From Daphnia carinata (Eukaryota > Arthropoda > Branchiopoda > Diplostraca > Daphniidae): a DNA stretch of 64,000 bases. A program made the position numbers and the translations under genes. Under the pieces are notes generated by a model. The model saw only the letters and a list, made by a program, of their open reading frames with translations, searched no databases and was not told the origin of the DNA. Position 1 is the stretch's first letter. Every line of letters begins with the position of its first letter. Location: the NCBI RefSeq assembly GCF_022539665.2, contig NC_081340.1, forward strand, positions 5,889,357-5,953,356, in the 5' to 3' direction. Shown here one piece after another: positions 26,397 to 34,358 of the stretch.

Positions 26397-26943
26397 TTAA
26401 TATCCGCTCATTCCGCCGTAGCTACTTCCTGAATAGAAACAGTTTGAAATGAGCAGCGATTTAAAAAATAAAGGTCATTTTTCATAATTCTTTCCGTATT
26501 ACCTCCTTTTCCTTTCCCTTTTCCTTTCCCTCCTTTGCCTTTTACACCTTTTCCTTTGCTTTTTCCTGATAAAGTAACAGTTTTCATATTAATAGAATCA
26601 TCCCAAGCAGCCTATTTAAAGTGCTCTAGAAATTATAATGAATTTTTCTTTACCGCCACTGTAACCATTGCTACTTCCATAGCTGCTTCCACCTCCGTAA
26701 TGACTTCCTCCGCCATAGCTGCTGCTACTTGCATAATTGCTGCCAGAACTCACATGTTTCTTGCCTTTAGACTCGGCCATCTCTAAATCTCCATTGGCAG
26801 CCTCTTGGCAGTATACCACTGTCAGCAGCACCGCAAAGATTAGCGCAATCTAATTGAAAACGAAGGATTTTTGCGCAAACCAAAATCAGTATTGTACTGT
26901 ACACTTCCAAGAGAGACCCGAGACTTACTTTGAAAGAAAGCAT
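26397..26943 (-). CDS. small secreted Gly/Ser/Tyr and Gly-Lys repeat protein
   Basis: Not a family I can name. Four small exons (26943-26929, 26849-26654, 26565-26503, 26428-26397) join in frame to 101 residues ending in TAA. Residues 1-19 (MLSFKIALIFAVLLTVVYC) are a clear signal peptide. A mixed-charge segment (about 20-32) follows, then a Ser/Tyr/Gly-rich part with SYGGGSHYGGGSSYG (about 33-71), then a Lys-Gly block with KGKGGKGKGKGKG (about 72-92) on its own exon, and a final SSYGGMSGY. Apart from Cys19 at the signal end there is no cysteine. A TATA box lies upstream. Composition fits either a structural or cuticular/mucus matrix protein or a cationic glycine-rich antimicrobial peptide. 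The exon model rests on splice sites and conserved phase; function is open. Confidence 0.75.
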
Positions 26944-27020
26944 TACTAGAAAGTATTTTCGTATGTCTTTAGCGAACGAGGAGTTAAAAGATGTGATGAT
27001 TTCAGTTAGAGTGGCCGTTC

Positions 27021-27028
27021 TTTTTATA
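27021..27028 (-). promoter_or_regulatory. TATA box of the secreted-protein gene
   Basis: The minus strand reads TATAAAAA about 80 nt upstream of the ATG, leaving room for a short 5' UTR. A strong TATA box suits a highly or tissue-specifically expressed secreted product. Confidence 0.65.
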
Positions 27029-27650
27029 CAAACCAAAAAACTCCATCTTAGCAGTGCGCGTTTGAGAAAAGTATTCTACATGGTTGCTGCAATCGTGTTA
27101 CAAGGCCGAGTGAAAGGATGCTGTTAGCGAAAACCTAGAGCGTTTCAGCAATTAATGGAACTCGCGAAGTGTGTACGAGGATTTCTAAATAAGTAGAAGC
27201 TCCAATCATTAAAATTTGTTACACGTCAGCTTTCTAAAATTGCGTAGGCATTTTGAGAATATGATATTGTAATCAAGTTATAGTCACTGTTGAAGAAGCA
27301 ACACGGAGTCCACCGAAAGGGAAATTGTGTGCTTTCATTTATCGTCCCTGTATTCCTAGCTTAAGAGAAAGCGAGGAAGCTCTCGTTTCTGCTTAAGGAG
27401 TAGCCATGACATATTATTTGTATTACCGTTATGAACAGGTAAAAAAGTTGGACACACATCGGTTCCTTTCAGCCCAACATTTCAGCAAAAAAAAAAAAAA
27501 AAAAACTTTTAAATTGTCTTTTTTTGAAAACAATTCAACCAACAATAAAGTTGCAACTCAGTGAACGCTTGAGTACCTTAAATTTACTAGTTATGAAACT
27601 AGCAACGCAAAAAAAAGCAGCTTTTGGAGGCTTGCGGAACTATGTAAAAT
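27029..27650. other. spacer, nothing recognised
   Basis: Upstream flank of the secreted-protein gene. It contains an A-run of about 19 nt near 27487-27505 and no recognisable coding content. Confidence 0.4.
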
Positions 27651-27678
27651 AAGCCCGACTTTTTAAGCCCGACTTTTT
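27651..27678. repeat. tandem 14-mer AAGCCCGACTTTTT (x2)
   Basis: Two exact adjacent copies of AAGCCCGACTTTTT. The core AAGCCCGAC is the reverse complement of the GTCGGGCTT iterons in the foldback element at 33630-34149, so this looks like a fragment of the same family. Confidence 0.75.
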
Positions 27679-27748
27679 GTGCAAAAAGTTGGGTAAAAAC
27701 TTTAACTGGGAATTGGATTTAATCTACCTACCTATATGTTCTATTTTT

Positions 27749-27836
27749 TCGGCTCTTCTTCCGGCTTCTCTTAGCCAAGCACCGGGTAATCTCCCCGGTG
27801 GGTCAACCAAGGCAGTGTCTCCCCCTGCCTTGGTTG
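27749..27836. repeat. third (solo) copy of the multi-hairpin module
   Basis: About 88 bp closely match 30290-30376 in the left foldback arm, and so also the right arm. The hairpins are kept: GGCT/AGCC, ACCGGG/CCCGGT, and here a perfect 12-bp stem CAACCAAGGCAG/CTGCCTTGGTTG (27804-27836). Sequence on both sides differs from the arms, so the module is a separable repeat unit. Confidence 0.8.
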
Positions 27837-28306
27837 CACAATTCATCTTTATTGTTGTTGCAAACTTGTAAATGTAACGCATTTTTTATTAATTCACAGA
27901 ATTTCTGAACGCATTCAAATCCATACAGTTTCACTGAGAACTAGCTAAGGGTACGGGAACAATGTATGATACCTGTATATTTCCGGGTGTAGTCTTGCAT
28001 TAGAATTGTATATGTTTATTTGATATTACAAACCCATATCCAGGTTTCTCATAGCAAACGGAATGTTGTATTTTACAGCTATAACCAACGGAAATTTTCT
28101 CACAACAACTAGCTTCTGTGATTAATTTTTCACTTGATAAGTAAGAGTGATTTTGTTGGTTTTTTATCGTTATGTAAACAAAAACTGTGTACGACTGACC
28201 CATGATTTCCTGAAAGGGATTCTGATTACAGCTTGAAAATGTAATCAGTATTGGGAATTCTATTTGAAATACTTGCCTATGTTCTTTTAAATGTGCAACT
28301 ATGGCA

Positions 28307-28378
28307 ATCCGTTTTACCCAAAAAAAAAAAAAAAAAATATCGGCCTTTTTTTTCTATTTCACTGCTAGCGCCATCTAT
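28307..28378 (+). repeat. left direct repeat flanking the foldback
   Basis: It reads ATCCGTTTTACCC, poly-A, ATAT, then a T-rich stretch and ACTGCTAGCGCCATCTA. A similar segment in the same orientation lies at 33366-33432, just outside the other end of the inverted repeat. Confidence 0.6.
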
Positions 28379-28514
28379 CTATGCAATCCGTTTTACACAC
28401 AAAAAAAAAATTTCGCCAAAAAAAAAATAATCACACTTTTTTTTTTCCGACACGTAGCCATCTACCGCTCAGACTCGTTATTACTGGCGTAAGCAATTTC
28501 AGTCCATTGGATGC

Positions 28515-29340
28515 CATTCGCAGTAAGTTCAGTAGCGTGGATGGAGAATAACGCGTGGCTGGAGGAACAATTGAAAAACGGATAAGATAATACAACAAAA
28601 GGATGGTAAGTATAAACATTATTATATTGGTTTTCAATTATTAATTATTGTTTATCAGATCAAATTTTGAAGCTGCAGGCCCAATTATTGGAACAACATA
28701 AAATATTAGATAACAGCAAAGCTAAGGATGGTAAGGCCTAATACGTAATGATTCTATTTATTTGCTTTTATTAATTTGTGTTTTGTAGCTCAAATTTTGA
28801 GTCTACAAGCTCAGCTAGGGGAAAAGAACAAATTGGAACGGAAAAGTTTCCAAACAGTGTAGGAGGTTTTTCCAAACTCATCCCTAACTGAACATGAGGA
28901 TGAATTGGCATTAGGCGAACAGTCAGGTACCTAAACTTTTCAAATAAGAATTCAAAATAAGTATAGAATTTAAAAAAAACAATTATTTATTGTTTAGTTA
29001 TTCAGTCTACCACCTGACAGTGTGTTAAAGTTAAATTCTGTTAGTGCTGCACTAAAAGAATTGTTAGTAATAAGCCCATGCAGCGAAGGAAGTGAACAAT
29101 TGTGGGACCCTATTTGGGCTGAAAATGGATGTGGTACGGAAACCCAGAAATAGCACGAGTTCAACATAAAACATGAATTAGGTACTTTACGGTTTTTTGT
29201 CTATCGAAAAAGTATTTTTAATGCTATTATTTTGCATTCACAGAATTTTAGTGGGGGATCAAGTAAAGTCTGGAAGTGCTACAGGATGGAAGAGTGAGCC
29301 TACAGTTGAAAAACTGAAAGTGCATTACCATTAAGGTATG
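28515..29340 (+). pseudogene. spliced gene-like relic, left arm
   Basis: Exon-like blocks with splice borders run outward-to-inward. The first carries a short start-like frame (MENNAWLEEQLKNG, then stop). The next two encode heptad-like QILKLQAQLLEQHK and AQILSLQAQLGEKNKLE, suggesting a coiled coil, and are followed by a stretch with SPCSEGSEQLWD. In this copy FQTV is followed by an in-frame stop (TAG) where the right arm has a Lys codon, and other blocks contain stops. I do not recognise the family. Confidence 0.5.
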
Positions 29341-30103
29341 AGGTAAAGGAATAGAGTATGCAAATTGTCTAATGAGAAGTACCATCTTGTGTGAATGAAT
29401 CCTGTGTAACAGCAATCCTTTATAGTTCTGTCATAGCTAGAAGCCTCAAATAATTCTGCTTCTCTTGCTAAAGAACAACTTGTCCTTTACGTTCAGAGTG
29501 TTGGTGAAGCTGGGTACTTAAATGGCCCTAAAGATGTTTCATTTCGTTGGCATTGCAGCGATGAACATCATACATGGACTCTTTAGGTATGAAAGGATTT
29601 TTCTTCAAATAATTTTGAATTTATGACGAAGAATTTCTCCTCCTTTTTGCCAACCAGGTCTAATCTACAAAAAAAAATTTTATCCAATAGGAATGGATTT
29701 TCATGTACTGGGAACACAACTATCAACAATGCAACATTCTACAGGTGCTAGTTTATCATTCAAGAGCCTTATACAATGAAGTTAATCTGCAATTTGTATG
29801 TCCTTTCCCAAGCTTCCACCAGAAGTTGAATCTATGAGTCATGTAAGTTCCATGATCAACAATTGATGTGTTTAACGGTGTTGTTTTTCTTTTCTCAATA
29901 TAGGTTAATAGTAACATTGGATCTGAAAAAATTCTTGGTTGGGGCAAGACACTGAATAAATTGTATTGATTGGATGGATGACATGACATTGCTATACTTA
30001 ATTCGGATTCCCCAGACGGTATTTGATATTAAAAAAATTGAAGTGCATATCTGGGCTCCCTTCTTTTCTGGAGCCCCGTTTCCCCTTGACTCATAATAAG
30101 CCC

Positions 30104-30376
30104 GTAGGGGGTCATGCCCCTACTGTACGGTATATATAAAAACAACATATACCGAGGTTTGGAGGGCTCTGGCCGGAAAGGGGACGTGGGGTGCCGCTTC
30201 GTCCGATGATGTGTTCACGGAGGGTGACGTGGCTGCCCACAAATCCGAACTAAAGGTTAATCGCTCCTGTAAAAATGTTCCAAATCTTCGGCTCTTCTTC
30301 CGGCTTCTCTTAGCCAATCACCGGGTAATCTCCCCGGTGGGTCAACAAGGCAGTGTCTCCCCCTGCCTGGGTTGAC
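30104..30376. repeat. multi-hairpin module, left-arm copy
   Basis: Five inverted repeats lie close together: GTAGGGG/CCCCTAC (30104-30123), CGGTATAT/ATATACCG (30128-30154), GGCT/AGCC (30302-30315), CACCGGG/CCCGGTG (30319-30339) and GTCAACAAGGCAG/CTGCCTGGGTTGAC (30341-30376). A TATATATAAAAA word sits inside the second. The right arm carries the mirror copy near 31363-31636, and the last three hairpins recur at 27749-27836. Confidence 0.75.
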
Positions 30377-30624
30377 GGCAACTTTTGAAAGGGCTATTGT
30401 GCCTTTTTAAAGTTGCAAAAATAATTGTAATGTGTAGAGAATTGTCAATAAATTTTTTTTTATAAATTTTTTTTGCAAATTTTGTTTCTTTCATTGTCTG
30501 TGTTCACACATTACATTTATCATATTTTTTTTATTTAGCTTTCTCAATTCTCCTTTATTGTTTATGCCACGTTTAATGGTAATCATTGTTTCCTGTAAGC
30601 ATAGTTTATCTGTAAGTATTCAAT

Positions 30625-30696
30625 TATTATCCAAGGATCGAACCCTTGATGTTCGGCATTTCGCGCCGATGCTTTACCAATGAGCCATGAATCATA
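30625..30696 (-). pseudogene. tRNA-like sequence (tRNA pseudogene or SINE head)
   Basis: The 72-nt minus-strand segment folds as a cloverleaf. The T arm is CAAGG-GTTCGAT-CCTTG with a perfect B box (GGTTCGATCC). The anticodon stem is TCGGC/GCCGA. The D arm is GCTC...AAGC with an A-box-like TGGCTCATTGG. The acceptor arm has about six of seven pairs. The anticodon loop GCGAAAT would give GAA (Phe) but has C instead of the invariant U33, and the D stem is weak, so a functional tRNA is unlikely. Its place inside a repeat island favours a pseudogene or tRNA-derived SINE. Confidence 0.5.
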
Positions 30697-30764
30697 TGAT
30701 GTCATGTTGGCTTTTTTCTAGTCACTTGCGGACTTGCATTTACACTTTGAATAAAACTGAAATG

Positions 30765-31010
30765 CAATACTGCAATATTATTTTCTCCATATATATGAAG
30801 ATTTTTTATACATCTAGTATGTTTGTCTAGGTAACAGTTATCGCAGCTGAATGCTCTTTCACAGAGCTATGGACATTATAAAAGCAATACAAAGATAAAC
30901 AATAGTTGTGAAAGACTGCATAAACATCCTAGACGATAACATATGATATGCGATAATAAAATATTTATATATATCTCGTCTCAATGTTAGAGCATAATAT
31001 TGCAGTATTG
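30765..31010. mobile_element. possible small nested element with 17-bp inverted ends
   Basis: CAATACTGCAATATTAT (30765-30781) is the exact reverse complement of 30994-31010. The 246-bp interval is AT-rich and non-coding, like a miniature inverted-repeat element. No clear target-site duplication was found by eye. Confidence 0.4.
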
Positions 31011-31362
31011 AATGTTGAGGATCTATTCCATGACAGTAAAACAATATACAAATACAAAATTACTTCAGAAAATATCAAGGTATTACACGTTGTTCCTTGT
31101 CCAAGTTCATGAACTCAAAAAGTGTAATGAATAATAATTGAATACTTTCAGATAAACGATACAACGGTGGCAAAAACACTAAAATTGAACTGTGCAAGCT
31201 GATTAAAAATAAAAGTTGATAAATGTAATGTGTGAACACAGACAATGAAGAAAACAAATATTGCAAAAAAATTTTATAAAAAAAAATTTATTGACAATTC
31301 TCTACACATTACAATTATTTTTGCAACTTTAAAAAGGCACAATAGCCCTTTCAAAAGTTGCC

Positions 31363-31636
31363 GTCAACCCAGGCAGGGGGAGACACTGCCTTGTTGACCC
31401 ACCGGGGAGATTACCCGGTGATTGGCTAAGAGAAGCCGGAAGAAGAGCCGAAGATTTGGAACATTTTTACAGGAGCGATTAACCTTTAGTTCGGATTTGT
31501 GGGCAGCCACGTCACCCTCCGTGAACACATCATCGGACGAAGCGGCACCCCACGTCCCCTTTCCGGCCAGAGCCCTCCAAACCTCGGTATATGTTGTTTT
31601 TATATATACCGTACAGTAGGGGCATGACCCCCTACG
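31363..31636. repeat. multi-hairpin module, right-arm copy
   Basis: Mirror image of the module at 30104-30376 and nearly identical to it: the GTCAACCCAGGCAG/CTGCCTTGTTGAC, CACCGGG/CCCGGTG, CGGTATAT/ATATACCG and GTAGGGG/CCCCTAC stems are all present in reverse order. Confidence 0.75.
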
Positions 31637-32399
31637 GGCTTATTATGAGTCAAGGGGAAACGGGGCTTCAGAAAAGAAGGGAGCCCAGATATGCACTTCA
31701 ATTTTTTTAATATCAAATACCGTCTGGGGAATCCGAATTAAGTATAGCAATGTCATGTCATCCATCCAATCAATACAATTTATTCAGTGTCTTGCCCCAA
31801 CCAAGAATTTTTTCAGATCCAATGTTACTATTAACCTATATTGAGAAAAGAAAAACAACACCGTTAAACACATCAATTGTTGATCATGGAACTTACATGA
31901 CTCATAGATTCAACTTTTGGTGGAAGCTTGGGGAAGGACATACAAATTGCAGATTAACATCATTGTATAAGGCTCTTGAATGATAAACTAGCACCTGTAC
32001 AATGTTGCATTGCTGACAGTTGTGTTCCCAGTACATGAAAATCCATTCCTATTGGATAAAATTTTTTTTGGTAGATTAGACCTGGTTGGCAAAAAGGAGG
32101 AGAAATTCTTCGTCATAAATTCAAAATTATTTGAAGAAACATCCTTTCATACCTAAAGAGTCCATGTATGATGTTCATCTCTGCAATGGCAGCAAAATTA
32201 AAACATCTTTAGGGCCATTTAAGTACCCAGTTTCACCAACACTCTGAACGTAAAGGACAAGTTGTTCTTTAGACAGAGAAGCAGAATTATTTGAGGTTTC
32301 TAGCTGTGACAGAACTATAAAGGATTGCTGTTGTACTGGATTTATTAACACAAGATGGTACTTCTCATTAGACAATGTGCATACTCTATTACTTTACCT

Positions 32400-33185
32400 C
32401 ATACCTTAATGGTAATGCACTGTGTTTTTTCATCTGTAGGCTGACTCTTCCATCCTGTAACACTTCCAGACTTGATTTGATCCCCCATTAAATTCTGTGA
32501 ATGCAAAATAATAGCATTAAAAATACTTTTTCAATAGACATAAAACCGAAAAGTACCTAATCCATGTTTTCACGTTGAACTTGTGCTATATCTTGGTTTC
32601 CGTACCACATCCATTTTCAGCCCAAATACAGTCCCACAATTGTTCACTTCCTTCACTGCATGGGCTTATTACTAACGATTCTTTTCGTGCAGCACTAACA
32701 GAATTTAAATTTAACACACTGTCAGGTGGTAGACTGAATAACTAAACAATAAATAATTGTTTTTTTAAATTCTATACTTATTTTGAATTCTTATTTGAAA
32801 AGTTTAGGTACCTGACTGTTCGCCTAATGCCAAATTCATCATCATGTTCAGTTAGGTTTGAGTTTGGAAAAACCTCCTTCACTGTTTGGAAACTGTTCCG
32901 TTCCAATTTGTTCTTTTCCCCTAGCTGAGCTTGTAGACTCAAACTTTGAGCTACAAAACACAAATGAATAAAAGCAAATAAATAGAATCATTATGTATTA
33001 GGCCTTACCATCCTTAGCTTTGCTGTTATCTAATATTTTGTGTTGTTGCAATAATTGAGCCTGCAGGTCCATAATTTGATCTAATAAACAATAATTAATA
33101 ATTCAAAACAAATATAATAATGTTTATACTTACCATCCTTTTTTTGTATCTTATCCATTTTTCAATTGTTCCTCCAGCCACGCGT
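32400..33185 (-). pseudogene. spliced gene-like relic, right arm
   Basis: Mirror copy of the left-arm relic and better preserved. One exon reads on from AQLGEKNKLE through FQTVKEVFPNSNLTEH with a Lys codon where the left arm has a stop. A further block at 32175-32375 reads NEKYHLVLINPVQQQS. The blocks are bordered by AG and GT like spliced exons. The start frame still terminates after LKNG, so the copy is not intact as I read it. Confidence 0.45.
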
Positions 33186-33365
33186 TATTCTCCATCCACG
33201 TTACTCAACTAACTGCGAATGGCATCCAATGGACTGAAATTGCTTACGCCAGTAATAATGAGTCTGAGCGGTAGATGGCTACGTGTCGGAAAAAAAGAAA
33301 AAAGTGCGATTTTTTATTTTTTTTCCGCCATTTTTTTTTTTTTTATGTAAAACGGATTGCCATAC

Positions 33366-33432
33366 GTTTTACCCAAAATAAAAATAAAAAATATTGGGCT
33401 TTTTTTCTCTTTTACTGCTATCGCCATCTACC
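33366..33432 (+). repeat. right direct repeat flanking the foldback
   Basis: Reads ACGTTTTACCC, an A-rich run, ATATTGGGC, a T-rich stretch and ACTGCTATCGCCATCTA, matching 28307-28378 in the same orientation with several differences. Confidence 0.55.
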
Positions 33433-33629
33433 GGTGACGTTTCTAGTTAATTCTCTACATATACTGGTTTTTGAATAATCAAAGAAAGAACTTTGATGTG
33501 TCACGCTAACGCTGTAGTGTACTGGCGCGCTAGCAATGCATTCGATTCGCACACACTAATTTTATATTTTAGATTACTCCAAAACTATAAACTCTACGTG
33601 AAAACAAATTCCATTTTCGTGTTCCTTAG

Positions 33630-34149
33630 TTAATTTTGAATCAGAATCATCTATAGTTATCTAGATTTAATGCTATTATTTTTTAATAGGAAAAAATTTT
33701 AATCCCGACAATATCAGCCCGGGCTTATTTTTTAACCCAGCTTTTACCGTTTTTTACGTTTTATTCAAAAACTATGAGGCCCACGAGAAAACAACCCTCA
33801 TATTCGTGATGCCCGTTCAGTTCTGCATCGAAACCATGTATTTAAAGCGAAATCTAATATTTTGCCAAAATTGAAAAAGTAAGAAGGCTATATAGCCTTC
33901 TCACTTTTCCAATTTTCTTCAAATCCTAGATTTCATTAAAAATACATTATTCCGACTCGAAATTGATCGCTGATCACGAAAATGGGGTATATTTTTATAT
34001 TAGGCTTCTACTTTTTTAATTAACCGTAAAAAACAGAAAGTCGGGCTTATTTTGTCGGGCTTATGTTGTCGGGCTTAAAATCTTTTTCTATTAAAAACTA
34101 ATATCATTAAATCTAGATAACTCTATCAGATTCTGATTCAAAATTTAAC
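33630..34149. mobile_element. 520-bp foldback (MITE-like) element
   Basis: The two halves are inverted copies over almost the whole length. They start TTAATTTTGAATCAGAATC and end with the near reverse complement GATTCTGATTCAAAATTTAA; the dyad axis is at 33891/33892 in the perfect 20-bp palindrome AGAAGGCTATATAGCCTTCT (33882-33901). The right half carries three GTCGGGCTTA iterons at exact 14-bp spacing (34040, 34054, 34068); the left half has a degraded version near 33702-33735. Non-coding; it depends on some other element if it ever moved. Confidence 0.75.
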
Positions 34150-34358
34150 AACAAAAATTAAAAATTTACCTAAGTAACTTTCGTTAGAAAGTCATTTTAA
34201 TGCGCCAAGCCAGATGAAAATAGCTTCGCGAAACACTGTATTGAACACATTACAGTACTTGAAAGAATCTTATAATATTATTATTGGTAGTTCTGTGGTA
34301 GAGCTACCAATTGAATGAATAGCGACTGAAAAAAGGAATTAAAATTTTGAGCATTTTT
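34150..34358. other. PAN2 3' flank
   Basis: Short AT-rich stretch with a small hairpin (GGTAG...CTACC near 34286-34308). No gene recognised. Confidence 0.4.

Larger units (their letters stand above)
30522..31217. other. spacer (loop) of the foldback
   Basis: Unique AT-rich sequence between the arms. It holds a tRNA-like sequence on the minus strand and a pair of 17-bp inverted repeats that may delimit a small nested element. Confidence 0.7.
28383..33360. mobile_element. large foldback: two 2.14-kb inverted arms, 696-bp spacer
   Basis: The left arm (28383-30521) is the reverse complement of the right arm (31218-33360). Both arms start at the outside with GCAATCCGTTTTAC and end at the inside with ACACATTACATTTATC. 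Two open frames recur in opposite orientation: one of 65 codons with an identical product (30120-30317 minus and 31422-31619 plus) and one of 77 codons differing by one residue (29756-29989 minus and 31750-31983 plus). The inner part of the arms is nearly identical by eye; the outer part carries many substitutions and small indels. No transposase is recognised. It may be a foldback transposon, an inverted duplication of a degenerate element, or partly an assembly artefact. Confidence 0.85.

Noticed and set aside
30120-31619. 65-codon frame repeated identically in both foldback arms, as a possible gene
   Set aside because: Identity is explained by the near-identical inner arms, and the frame runs through the hairpin module; nothing marks it as a translated protein.
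29756-31983. 77-codon frame repeated in both arms
   Set aside because: It is antisense to the exon-like relic and differs by one residue only because the arms are young here.
33487-33552. possible second tRNA-derived SINE (TGTACTGGCGCGCTAG...ATTCGATTCGC)
   Set aside because: Both promoter boxes deviate too far from consensus and no cloverleaf could be drawn.
34280-34310. tRNA-like A box (TTCTGTGGTAGAGC)
   Set aside because: No B box or T arm follows at the proper distance, and the segment forms a simple hairpin instead.
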